Shown piece by piece: positions 44,879-52,577 of a stretch of 52,577 bases of DNA; position 1 is the stretch's first letter, and each line of letters starts with the position of its first letter. This stretch comes from Desulfovirgula sp. Lineage in GTDB: Bacteria > Bacillota > Desulfotomaculia > Desulfotomaculales > Nap2-2B. The stretch is taken from the NCBI GenBank assembly GCA_020725585.1, contig DYES01000008.1:1-52577 (forward strand), written 5' to 3'. The notes beneath the pieces were generated by a model. That model searched no databases and was not told where the DNA came from. It saw only the letters and a program-made list of their open reading frames with translations. The position numbers were made by a program, and so were the translations under genes.

Positions 44879-46021
44879 CTAAGCGCTCATTTTCACCTGG
44901 GTCGCCTGGGTCTTGGCCCGCTGGGCTTCCAGGGCGCTCTCTTTTAGCCGCTTAAAATAAAGGGCGAAGGGCCGGTAGGCCAGGTGCGCCCACTTTGTAA
45001 AAGGCACCTCCAGGGCTAAAAGGGGCACGGTAAAGGCAAGGTGGAGCGCAAAGGTGTAATACGTCGGCAGCGGCAGATCCAGATATTTAAAGACGTGGAC
45101 GAGCAGACCCGTAAATACCGTCAGCCAGAGCAAAATTAAAAACATCCAGTCCGTGGAGTGGGAATACTGGTGAATGGGCTCGGCCTTCCTCAGCCTGCCG
45201 ATGATTGCTTCGGTGGTGACGTACAGCATGGCAATTGTCGCGTAGTACCCGAGCAGCCTGACGGGGTGAAAGACGGACAGGAACTCGTTGGTTAAAAACC
45301 ACTTGGACAAGGCGTTCACCAGGATAAAGGCCACCGCGTACCCGGACATCAAGAGCCAGTGCTTAAGCCACCTGCTCCTGTTTTTGCAGTCCCCGAATCT
45401 TCGCTGGGTAAAAAAGTGCCACACCAGGGTAAAGAACTCTTTTACGTACAGCGACAGGGGGATGGTAACCTGTTCTCCGCTGGTCATAATCAGCCTGTAC
45501 ATGCGGTAGATGTTGATGAGCAAAATGATGGACAGGACGCCCCCAAACAGCCAGCCCGCCGGGTCGACGATGTGCCGGGGAGCGAAGGTTTCCAGCTCCG
45601 TATGTTCCGTCACGATGGGCCCGTGCAAAAGGTAAATTACTCCCAGGGTGGCGAAAAACAGCACCAGGATGGAAATTATTTCCCAGGCCTTGGAGGTGTA
45701 CAGTTTCCGGGATAAGCCGGTCCAGTCGTACACGGAAGTGAGGTACCGGCGCAAAGACATCATCAGTTCGCCCGGGTTGGCCTGCCGCGGGCAGTATTGC
45801 TGGCATTCCCCGCAGTAGTAGCAGAGCCAGGGCTCGATGGAATGCTTTATTTTGTCTTCCAGGCCCAGCTGCACATACCGGATCATTTTCCGCGGAAAAA
45901 GCGCCTGCTCCTCGACCAGCGGGCAGACGGCCGAACAGGTTCCGCAGTTAAAACATTCGGAGGAGGTTTTTGCTCCGAACTTTTGAAGCTTTTTGGCAAA
46001 GTGGGGATTAACTGTGACCAA
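44879..46021 (-). CDS. qmoC: QmoC-like membrane subunit (HdrC-HdrE fusion)
   Basis: 380 aa. Residues about 20-85 hold two [4Fe-4S] motifs, CFNCGTCSAVCP and CYYCGECQQYCP. From about 100 there are six hydrophobic helices of the cytochrome-b/nitrate-reductase-gamma type, with His residues suited to haem b in HWLLMSG, LLVHVF, FALHLAF and KWAHLAYRP. This HdrC-plus-HdrE layout defines QmoC, which passes electrons from menaquinol to the QmoAB flavoproteins. It is the last gene, 24 bases after the HdrD-like gene. A DsrM/TmcC relative is the alternative. Confidence 0.88.
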   Translation of the reverse strand: MVTVNPHFAKKLQKFGAKTSSECFNCGTCSAVCPLVEEQALFPRKMIRYVQLGLEDKIKHSIEPWLCYYCGECQQYCPRQANPGELMMSLRRYLTSVYDWTGLSRKLYTSKAWEIISILVLFFATLGVIYLLHGPIVTEHTELETFAPRHIVDPAGWLFGGVLSIILLINIYRMYRLIMTSGEQVTIPLSLYVKEFFTLVWHFFTQRRFGDCKNRSRWLKHWLLMSGYAVAFILVNALSKWFLTNEFLSVFHPVRLLGYYATIAMLYVTTEAIIGRLRKAEPIHQYSHSTDWMFLILLWLTVFTGLLVHVFKYLDLPLPTYYTFALHLAFTVPLLALEVPFTKWAHLAYRPFALYFKRLKESALEAQRAKTQATQVKMSA

Positions 46022-46045
46022 TTAATCTTCCCCTCCCTCGAGAAT

Positions 46046-47215
46046 TTACGTGCAGGCGTTGAGGAGCTCAGATATTTCCATGATCTGGATCTTCTCCTGC
46101 TTATCCAGGGCCAGGCAGTCCGCTTCCAACATGATCATACAGTAAGGGCAGGCCACGGCCAGAATGTCCGCCTGCTTCTCTTCGGCGTCCAAAACCCTTA
46201 ATTCCCCAAATCTCTCTCCCCTGGGCACCTCCGCCCACAGCCGTCCGCCGCCGCCGGCGCAGCAAAGGCTCCTTTCCCGGGAGCGGCTGAGCTCCACCAG
46301 CTCTGCGTCCGGAAGGGCGCCGAGCAGCTGGCGGGGAGCCTCGTAGATACCGCTGTGGCGCCCCAGGTAACAGGGATCGTGATAGGCCACCTTCTTATTC
46401 TTCAGCGACCCGGACGGGGCCAGCCTGCCTTCTGCGAGCAGCCCGGCCAGCAATTCCGTGTAGTGGACCACCTCAAATTCGCCGCCCAGCCCGGGGTATT
46501 CATTCTTAAACGTGTACAGGCAGTGGGGGGAGGTGGTAATGATCTTTTTGACGCCTTTTTCCTTAAACAGGTTAATGTTTGCCTCGGCCAGCTTTTTAAA
46601 CAATTCCTCGTCGCCGATCTTGCGTACCGTTTCCCCGCAGCAGCTTTCCTCCGTTCCGATCACGCCGAAGCTTACCCCCGCCTTCTTTAAAACCTCGACG
46701 ATGCTCCTGGCTATCTTCTGGCTGCGGGGGTCGTAACAGGAAGTGCAGCAGACAAAGAGGAAATATTCGGTACCCGGAGAAAAGACGGGAACCTCGATCC
46801 CTTTCTGCCAGTCCAGGCGTTTTTCGCGCGCCTCCGACCAGGGATTGCCGTTGGCGTGCAGGCTGCCTACGATGGAGCGCAGGTTGGTGGGCACAAAGCC
46901 GGCCTCTACCGTGGTGCTCCGCATGGAACGGACGTTGTCAATAATTTTCACCTGCCGGGGGCAGTTTACCTGGCACATGCCGCAGGTGGTGCAGGCGAAA
47001 AGGATTTCCTCTGTATCGAAGCCCTCCAGCCCCAGCTGCCCCAAGCGCTGCATGCGGCGGATGTAAAAGGCTTCGCTTAAATGGCCGGGGACCAGGCGCC
47101 ACGGACAAAGTGCGGAGCAAAGCCCGCACTGCATGCACCAATCGAGGGTTTCGGCCCCAGCCATAACGATGTACTCTTTCATTTCCATGGACAGTTCTTT
47201 TGCTTCCATTTCCAT
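46046..47215 (-). CDS. HdrD-like iron-sulfur protein (two ferredoxin and two CCG domains)
   Basis: 389 aa from ATG 47215 (AAGGGG upstream). Two [4Fe-4S] motifs (CMQCGLCSALCP about 27-38, CTTCGMCQVNCP about 74-85) precede two cysteine-rich CCG domains. The first is CCTSC...ESCCGE...SPHC, with Ser where the first Cys of CxxC is usual; the second is DPCYLG...LCCAGGGG...CPYC, complete. HdrD-type proteins use CCG [4Fe-4S] sites for disulfide chemistry or electron transfer. It lies between qmoB and a QmoC-like gene, so it is probably part of the same membrane complex. Confidence 0.85.
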   Translation of the reverse strand: MEMEAKELSMEMKEYIVMAGAETLDWCMQCGLCSALCPWRLVPGHLSEAFYIRRMQRLGQLGLEGFDTEEILFACTTCGMCQVNCPRQVKIIDNVRSMRSTTVEAGFVPTNLRSIVGSLHANGNPWSEAREKRLDWQKGIEVPVFSPGTEYFLFVCCTSCYDPRSQKIARSIVEVLKKAGVSFGVIGTEESCCGETVRKIGDEELFKKLAEANINLFKEKGVKKIITTSPHCLYTFKNEYPGLGGEFEVVHYTELLAGLLAEGRLAPSGSLKNKKVAYHDPCYLGRHSGIYEAPRQLLGALPDAELVELSRSRERSLCCAGGGGRLWAEVPRGERFGELRVLDAEEKQADILAVACPYCMIMLEADCLALDKQEKIQIMEISELLNACT

Positions 47216-47257
47216 ACCACAGATACCCCTTTGGCAATTTTTTTGGAGGCCGGCACT

Positions 47258-47315
47258 AAGGCACAAAGTGTTTAGCGTCGGGAACGCATTCCCGGGTAGA
47301 ATTCCTTTGTGCCTT
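47258..47315 (-). other. Nested hairpin between qmoB and the HdrD-like gene
   Basis: Outer stem AAGGCACAAAG (47258-47268) / CTTTGTGCCTT (47305-47315), 11 bp perfect; inner stem CGGGAA (47279-47284) / TTCCCG (47289-47294) with a CGCA loop. It lies within the operon's only large gap (about 150 bases). No T-run directly follows on the minus strand, so it may be an mRNA processing or stability element. Confidence 0.65.
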
Positions 47316-47368
47316 GTGCCTTTGTGTCTTTATTGCCTTTGTTGCTTTTGCTGCTCCCTTTGCGCCTC

Positions 47369-49585
47369 CTAAAATCCTTTATACGGGTTGGGACCGACTT
47401 CCTCCAGCCTTTTTACGAAGTCTTCGATGATGCCCGGGATGACGTCGTAGTCCATGATGTCCACCTGCACCATGCGCACCCGGTCAGATTCCAGGGCCAG
47501 CCGGTTCAAGGTCTCGGAGATCTTGGACAGCCGGTAGTTGGCCAGTTCGCTTCCCTTGATGAAGTGGCACTGGTAATCGTCGCCGTGCTTGCACCCCAGC
47601 AGCAGAATGCCGTCAATGCCCTTGGAAAGAGCGTCGGCAATCCAGACCAGGTTCATGGAGCCAAGGCACCGCACAGGGATGATCCGTACCCAGGGGCTGA
47701 TCGGCAGGCGGTTGATCCCCGCCATATCCAGGGCCGGGTAGGCGTCGTTTTCGCAGGCAAAAATGAGGATGCGCGGCTTCTCCTCATCTTCTTCGGGCAC
47801 TTCGATGGCCTTGAGCATGCTCCCGATGATGGGCACGGAATAATTCTTAAAGGAAATGATCCGCTCCGGACAGGCGCCCATGCAGACGCCGCACCTCCGG
47901 CAGCGCGTGGGATTGGGCAGCGGGTTGAACTTTTCATCTTCGTTAATGGCCCCAAACGGGCATTCCACGGTGCAGCGCTTGCACTGCGTGCACCTTTGCA
48001 TAAAGAATTCCGGGAAGGACAGGTCCCAAACGCGCGGGTGCACCGCCGAGCCCTGGGCGGTCAGCTCAATGCACTGGATGGCCTTTAAGACCGCCCCGGC
48101 GGCGTCTTTGATCGTGGTGGGAATGTCCATCGGCGAGCGTACGCTGCCGGCGGCGTAAATGCCCGTCCGCCGCGTCTCGTAGGGGAAGCAGATAAAGTGC
48201 GAGTCGGCAAAACCGTACTTTAAGGTGGGCACCTCGGGGCCCTGCCGGTACTCCAGGTTCAAAATATTGGAGCGGATGATTTCGTCGGCCGGGGCTTCTT
48301 CCTGGGCGCCTTTTTCATCTTCGGCCTTAATTACCAGCTTCTCCCCGATGGCGGTGGTGGGCACCATTCCGGTGGCCAGAACGACCAGGTCGATGGGTTC
48401 CGTTTTGATGCCTTCGCCCGCCAGGACGTCTTCCGCCGCGATCACCAGCTGGTTATCCGCCACCTCGCCGATGCCGTAAACCTCTCCCCGGAAGAAAATG
48501 GCCCCTTCTTTCTGCACCCGCTGGTAGAGGAGCTCGTAGGTCCCCGGCGCCCGCAAGTCCTTGTAGAAAATGTAGACCTGGGCTTTTGGATTCTGTTCCT
48601 TTACGTAAAGCGCCTGCTTGAGGGATTCTGTGCAGCAAATCGCCGAACAGTAAGGCAGGTGGGATTTGTCCCGGGAGCCGGCGCACAGGATAAAGGCCAC
48701 GCTTTCCACCGGTTTCCCGTCGGAGGGGCGCTTGATTCCGCCGTTTGCCGCCATTTTCTCGAGCATTTCGCCCGTGACCACGTTCGTGTATTTGCCGAAG
48801 CCCAGGCTGTCCAGCCTGCCCGCGTCGTAGGCGACGGCGCCAGTGGCCAGCACAATGGCGCCCACGCGCTCGCTGGCTGTGCTCCCGTTTTGCCTGATCT
48901 GCACGTCAAACATGCCGGGTGCGCCGGCGATTTTTTCGATCTGGGCGCTCTTGTAGACGGTAATTTGGGGGTTGCCCTCAACTTCTTTGATCTTTTCGGC
49001 AAGGTCGAGATCTTCCAGTTCAGTATAGGGGGGGCGCAGGCCAACCACTTTCTTCAGCCCGGCGGCCCAGCCGCCCAAAGAAGCCTCTTTTTCCACCAGC
49101 ACGGTTTTATACCCCGCCCGGGCGGCTTCCAAAGCGGCCGTAATCCCGGCCAGACCCCCGCCGACCACCAGCACCGTCTTGGAAAGGTTTTCGGCCTGGA
49201 AAGGTTCCGGCAGGCTGACCTGCTGGGCCTTGACGATCCCCATGCGCAGGCTGTCCTCGGCCAGCATTTGCGTATCCTCGTCGTTGGCCGGGTGGCACCA
49301 GACGACCTGCTCCCTTAAGTTGACCCTTTCCACGATCACGTTCTCAAAATTAAAAACATCGTAGTTAACGCGCTGTGAGCAGGCGGCAATGACGATGGCG
49401 TTCACGCCTTCCCCGGCGATATCGTTTTTAATCAGCTCAACGCCTTCGGCGCCGCAGAGGAAGGGATGGGACTTGCAGACGGGGACCTTGTACTCGCCAG
49501 ACGCAACTTTGAGGAGCGCGTCTATATCCAGAGATTCTCCTATGTCACAACCGGTGCAAACGTATATGCCCATCTTTTTCTCCAT
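47369..49585 (-). CDS. qmoB: QmoB: HdrA-like flavoprotein with ferredoxin and MvhD domains
   Basis: 738 aa from ATG 49585, RBS GGGGAGG. Flavoprotein of the quinone-interacting membrane-bound oxidoreductase, partner of APS reductase. After CTGCDIGESLD there is an FAD-binding site VVGGGLAGITAALEAA (HdrA-like, about 140), then CAGSRDKSHLPYCSAICC, two [4Fe-4S] motifs (CTQCKRCTVECPF and CRRCGVCMGACPE, about 525-570), and a C-terminal MvhD/FrhD-like domain (about 600-738, with CLGS and LLLGCKHGDDYQC). It starts 5 bases after qmoA. Confidence 0.95.
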   Translation of the reverse strand: MEKKMGIYVCTGCDIGESLDIDALLKVASGEYKVPVCKSHPFLCGAEGVELIKNDIAGEGVNAIVIAACSQRVNYDVFNFENVIVERVNLREQVVWCHPANDEDTQMLAEDSLRMGIVKAQQVSLPEPFQAENLSKTVLVVGGGLAGITAALEAARAGYKTVLVEKEASLGGWAAGLKKVVGLRPPYTELEDLDLAEKIKEVEGNPQITVYKSAQIEKIAGAPGMFDVQIRQNGSTASERVGAIVLATGAVAYDAGRLDSLGFGKYTNVVTGEMLEKMAANGGIKRPSDGKPVESVAFILCAGSRDKSHLPYCSAICCTESLKQALYVKEQNPKAQVYIFYKDLRAPGTYELLYQRVQKEGAIFFRGEVYGIGEVADNQLVIAAEDVLAGEGIKTEPIDLVVLATGMVPTTAIGEKLVIKAEDEKGAQEEAPADEIIRSNILNLEYRQGPEVPTLKYGFADSHFICFPYETRRTGIYAAGSVRSPMDIPTTIKDAAGAVLKAIQCIELTAQGSAVHPRVWDLSFPEFFMQRCTQCKRCTVECPFGAINEDEKFNPLPNPTRCRRCGVCMGACPERIISFKNYSVPIIGSMLKAIEVPEEDEEKPRILIFACENDAYPALDMAGINRLPISPWVRIIPVRCLGSMNLVWIADALSKGIDGILLLGCKHGDDYQCHFIKGSELANYRLSKISETLNRLALESDRVRMVQVDIMDYDVIPGIIEDFVKRLEEVGPNPYKGF

Positions 49586-49590
49586 CGTGA

Positions 49591-50844
49591 TTACCTCCCC
49601 ACCGTAGATTGAACGGCTTTCAGCGCCGCCGCCGTGGCGTCCTGGACGCACGCCGCAACGTCCATGGGTTTGCTTACGCACCCGGCGCCGTAAATGCCCG
49701 GCACCTTTTGCTCGCCGACCACAAAGCCGTTCTCATCATAAAGAAGATCAACGGGCGCTTTGGCGTCTAGTGTCGCCGGCGCCATGCCGGTCGCCAGGAC
49801 GACCAGATCAAACCGTTCCTTCATGATTTTTTGAGTGACCTGGTCCTCAGCGACAACGATCAAATCCTTCGTCTCGGGATCTTCCGTAATGTCGCCGGCC
49901 TTGCCCTTGACCAGAACGACGTTTTCGATCTCCTTCACCTTTGCGTAAAAGTCCTCGAATTTGCCGAGCGCGCGGATGTCAATGAAGAAAATGTAGACCT
50001 GCGCGTTCGGGTTCTGCTCCTTTACGTAAGTAGCCTGCTTTAACGAGGCCAGGCAACACACGCCGGAACAATACGGCAGGTGATTTTCGTCCCGGGAGCC
50101 GGCGCACTGGACGAAAGCCACTTTTTCCACCGGCCTGCCGTCGGAGGGGCGCAAGATTTTCCCCTGCGTGGGGCCGTTGGGGGCGGCCAGCCTTTCCATC
50201 ATCACGTTGGTGATGACATTTTTGTACCGGCCGAAGCCGTAATAGGCAATTTTCGAGGCGTCGTAAGGATTCCAGCCGGTGGCCCAGATAATCGCCCCTA
50301 CTTTTAAAGTTATGGTTTTGGGCTGCATGTCCAGATCAATGGCGTTGTACGGGCAGGCCTCCACACACTTTCTGCATTCGTTTTTCAGGCAGACCCGGTC
50401 GTCGATGGCGTATTTCACGGGAAAAGCAAATAACTGGGGCAAATAAATGGCCTTCGTCTGGTCCAGCCCGTAGTTGAATTCGTTGGGTCTGTCCACGGGG
50501 CATACCTTTGTGCATTTGTCGCAGGCGGTGCAGTTTTCGTTGACGTAGCGCGGCTTAATTTTAACCTTTACCTCAAAGTCTCCTTCCTGCCCGGCAACTT
50601 CTTCTACTTCCGCCAGGGTAAAAAAGCGTATCTTGGGGTTTTGCCTGATCCTTTTAAAATTGATCTCCAGGCCGCAATTGGGCGGGCACAGCTTAGGGAA
50701 GTACTGGTTCAGCTGGGTTACCCTGCCGCCTAAATAGGGATTTTTCTCGACGAGGAAAACCTCGCAACCCGCTTCCGAAGCCTCTATGGCGGCAGTCAAG
50801 CCGCTCATTCCGCCGCCCACTACCAGGATGCTGCGATTACCCAT
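49591..50844 (-). CDS. qmoA: QmoA: HdrA-like flavoprotein subunit
   Basis: 417 aa from ATG 50844. N-terminal FAD site VVGGGMSGLTAAIEAS (about 8-23), the HdrA-type segment CPPNCGLEI, two [4Fe-4S] motifs (CTACDKCTKVCP near 105-116, CLKNECRKCVEACP near 152-165) and the CAGSRDENHLPYCSGVCC motif shared with QmoB. It carries electrons between QmoB/QmoC and APS reductase in the cytoplasm. It follows aprA after about 150 bases holding two hairpins. Confidence 0.95.
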   Translation of the reverse strand: MGNRSILVVGGGMSGLTAAIEASEAGCEVFLVEKNPYLGGRVTQLNQYFPKLCPPNCGLEINFKRIRQNPKIRFFTLAEVEEVAGQEGDFEVKVKIKPRYVNENCTACDKCTKVCPVDRPNEFNYGLDQTKAIYLPQLFAFPVKYAIDDRVCLKNECRKCVEACPYNAIDLDMQPKTITLKVGAIIWATGWNPYDASKIAYYGFGRYKNVITNVMMERLAAPNGPTQGKILRPSDGRPVEKVAFVQCAGSRDENHLPYCSGVCCLASLKQATYVKEQNPNAQVYIFFIDIRALGKFEDFYAKVKEIENVVLVKGKAGDITEDPETKDLIVVAEDQVTQKIMKERFDLVVLATGMAPATLDAKAPVDLLYDENGFVVGEQKVPGIYGAGCVSKPMDVAACVQDATAAALKAVQSTVGR

Positions 50845-50888
50845 TTTTTCATCACCATCGCACTTATTTTTTATATAAAACAAGGGTA

Positions 50889-50942
50889 AGCCGTGGCCGC
50901 GAACAGCCACGGCTCTTTTCCGTGGAAATTTTAATTCCGCGG
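50889..50942 (-). other. Two adjacent hairpins between aprA and qmoA
   Basis: AGCCGTGGC (50889-50897) / GCCACGGCT (50906-50914) and CCGTGGAAATT (50920-50930) / AATTCCGCGG (50933-50942, one bulge). In the minus-strand transcript they lie after aprA and before the qmoA start. Neither has an adjacent strong T-run in that direction, so partial termination or 3'-end protection of apr mRNA is more likely than full termination. Confidence 0.65.
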
Positions 50943-50994
50943 AAATAACTTGTCAGTCAGCTAACCGACAACCGGTCAATTCTAGTCAATAATT

Positions 50995-52577
50995 CTAGTC
51001 AATTATAGAAATAACCGGCCGCTTGAAGAACTCCCACTGCCCGGTGTTGCGGTCCCACTTGCAGTTGACGAAGCATTTCCAGTTCTGCTCGTCCATGTTC
51101 GGGAAGTCCGCCCTGATGTAGTAGCCGGGCCATCTGGTTTCCTCGCGGAACAGTACAGCCCGGATGTGGGCCTCGGCCTGCCACATCCTGTGGACGTTCT
51201 CCCAGCACCGCATGAGCTCGTGGAGGTCCTCCGCGGCGAGCTTTTCAGAGTCCTCTTTGAGCATGGTCAGCAGCTCTAAGCCCCTCTCCAGCAGGAATTT
51301 GTTGGTGGTGAAGGACTTGGAAACGCCGCCGGCGTACTCGTCCATGAGCTTCTGCAGACGGAACATGAACTGCTTGGGCCGGATGTAGTTCGGGTTGACG
51401 TCCGGGGTGGTGGTCATGCCCTTGTTCTGCTCGTAAACGTCCAGCGGCTTTAAGATGGCCGCCTTGAGGGCCTCCACCTCGGCCATGTCCACCTTGGGCT
51501 CCACGTTGTTTTCCACGATGTAGCGGACGGCTTCCTTGGCGGCGATTCTTCCCTCGGTGAAGGAGCCGGAGGAGAACTTGTGGCTGGAAGCGCCCGAAGC
51601 GTCGCCGGCGCAGAACAGGCCTTTCACAGTGGACATATGCCCGTAGCCCCAGAAGTATTCAGGCGGCGCAAGGTCTGCCGGCCCGCTGACCCAGGCGCCG
51701 GAAGCGCCGGAGTGCGACCCGATGAAGTAAGGCTCGCAAGCCGCGATTTCGGAAGGCTTTTCCTCCGGGAAGATGTTGTGGGCCGCCCACAGCAGGGCCT
51801 GCGAAATGGTCATGTCGAGAAAGTCTTCCCAGGCTTCGCTTTCCAGTTCCTTGAGCTTCTTTTTCCGCACTTTTTCGTCGGGATATTCTTCGACCAGCCT
51901 GGCGATGGCGTCCTCGGTCCGCATGTAGATGGGGCCTTTGCCCGCTCTTTCGTCAATTAAGCCCAGGTGGTTGCGCAGGTTCGCCGGAATGGGCTTGGTC
52001 AGGCCGTACGGAGCCCATTTTTCCAGTTCATCCGGATGGGTCTTCATGTAGTCTTCGCCAAAGGCGTTGGTGGCGATGGATTTGAAGAGCAGGAACCAGG
52101 CGCCGACGGGGCCGTAAGCGTCTTTAAACCGCACGGGGATGAAGCGCACTTCCTGGCAGGTCATCTCCGCGCCGGCCCGGATGGTGAAGTAGGCGCTCGA
52201 GCCGGTGTTAAACGGCGGGTACCAGGAGCGGCCCAGACCCTCGCCGGTGGAACGGGGCCGGAAGACGTGCACGGCGCCGCCCATGCCGACCAGCACGGCC
52301 TTGGCCTTGAAGACGTAGAATTTGTTTTCCCTGGTGGAAAAGCCCACTGCGCCCACGCAACGGTCGCCGTCTAAAAGCGGCTCCACGATGAAGATGCGCT
52401 CGTAAATGCAGTCTGGGCCAAGGGAATTAAGAGCGTTCTTTGCGGCCTCGGCAACGACGATCTTGTAAGACTCGCCGTTGATCATGATCTGCCAGCGGCC
52501 TTCGTGGACGTACTTGCCGTTTTCGTCTTTCCAGATGGGCAGACCCCATTTCTCGAACAGGTGCACGGTGGAGTCGA
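50995..52577 (-). CDS. aprA: Adenylylsulfate (APS) reductase alpha subunit, partial
   Basis: 527 residues visible; the reading frame continues beyond the window end, and the N-terminal FAD GxGxxG region is missing. AprA reduces APS to sulfite and AMP, the central cytoplasmic step of sulfate respiration, with AprB as Fe-S partner. Family segments: LVGMGGAVHVFRPRSTGEGLGRSWYPPFNTGSSAY, TCQEVRFIPVRFKDAYGPVGAW, EPYFIGSHSGASGAW, CAGDASGASSHKFSSGSFTEGRIAA and the C-terminal FVNCKWDRNTGQWEFFKRP. Gene order with qmoAB is that of known sulfate reducers. aprB is expected just outside. Confidence 0.97.
   Translation of the reverse strand, partial: DSTVHLFEKWGLPIWKDENGKYVHEGRWQIMINGESYKIVVAEAAKNALNSLGPDCIYERIFIVEPLLDGDRCVGAVGFSTRENKFYVFKAKAVLVGMGGAVHVFRPRSTGEGLGRSWYPPFNTGSSAYFTIRAGAEMTCQEVRFIPVRFKDAYGPVGAWFLLFKSIATNAFGEDYMKTHPDELEKWAPYGLTKPIPANLRNHLGLIDERAGKGPIYMRTEDAIARLVEEYPDEKVRKKKLKELESEAWEDFLDMTISQALLWAAHNIFPEEKPSEIAACEPYFIGSHSGASGAWVSGPADLAPPEYFWGYGHMSTVKGLFCAGDASGASSHKFSSGSFTEGRIAAKEAVRYIVENNVEPKVDMAEVEALKAAILKPLDVYEQNKGMTTTPDVNPNYIRPKQFMFRLQKLMDEYAGGVSKSFTTNKFLLERGLELLTMLKEDSEKLAAEDLHELMRCWENVHRMWQAEAHIRAVLFREETRWPGYYIRADFPNMDEQNWKCFVNCKWDRNTGQWEFFKRPVISIID

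Overview
The window reads as one edge of a contig from a spore-forming, Gram-positive sulfate reducer of the Desulfotomaculum/Pelotomaculum type (Firmicutes, Peptococcaceae sensu lato). Sulfate respiration is shown by aprA followed by qmoA and qmoB. The Gram-positive, sporulating background is shown by a Spo0E-like phosphatase, RemA, AcuA, DapL and the clostridial gene order yicC-remA-gmk-rpoZ-coaBC-priA-def-fmt. The taxonomic call is inference from gene content; no rRNA or tRNA gene was seen.

Layout. 1-1570: a 24-G homopolymer (contig end), then a cyclic-di-GMP-I riboswitch with an intrinsic terminator in front of a GAF/HD-GYP phosphodiesterase gene. 1571-3157 (minus): rmlC-rmlA nucleotide-sugar genes. 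3250-11818 (minus): the housekeeping run DUF116-fmt-def-priA-hypothetical, then coaBC-rpoZ-gmk-remA-yicC. 11869-15155 (minus): aspC-type aminotransferase, dapL and dapF (lysine/meso-diaminopimelate). 15212-17992: a P-type cation ATPase. 18236-18409: a short Spo0E-like gene, then about 600 bases of non-coding DNA. 19014-25388 (minus): a two-component system, fxsA and a MacAB-like efflux operon. 25566-26978 (minus): an unusual winged-helix plus coiled-coil protein, divergent from acuA. 28014-30090: guaB, and a small protein gene with an overlapping leader ORF. 30229-35553 (minus): alpha-glucan genes (GH15, a GH57-GT4 fusion, DUF4912). 35648-37482 (minus): a Fur-family regulator and a D,D-carboxypeptidase. 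37651-42081 (plus): a 44-aa ORF, an MFS transporter, a polysaccharide deacetylase and an acyl-CoA ligase. 42158-44679 (minus): HtrA and a DUF1646 permease. 44879-52577 (minus): the aprA-qmoA-qmoB-HdrD-like-QmoC-like sulfate-respiration operon, cut by the window end.

How the genes work together. The last operon would link membrane quinol to APS reductase. Unlike the soluble HdrBC arrangement usually described for Gram-positive sulfate reducers, it carries a QmoC-like six-helix membrane subunit beside a full HdrD-like protein. The glucan genes form a polysaccharide make-and-break set. The first gene is a cyclic-di-GMP-degrading enzyme apparently controlled by a cyclic-di-GMP sensor.

Non-coding signals. 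The most striking repeat is a family of intergenic palindromes (14-17 bp stems) at about 18127, 23096, 30098 and 43356, with a half copy near 25463 and a flank relic near 27961. The two arms change together between copies. Some copies carry an outer inverted repeat (GGTTATAGCC-like), which suggests a small structured mobile or REP-like element. Many genes here appear to use TTG or GTG starts; I adjusted starts where a ribosome binding site or family alignment clearly decided the matter.
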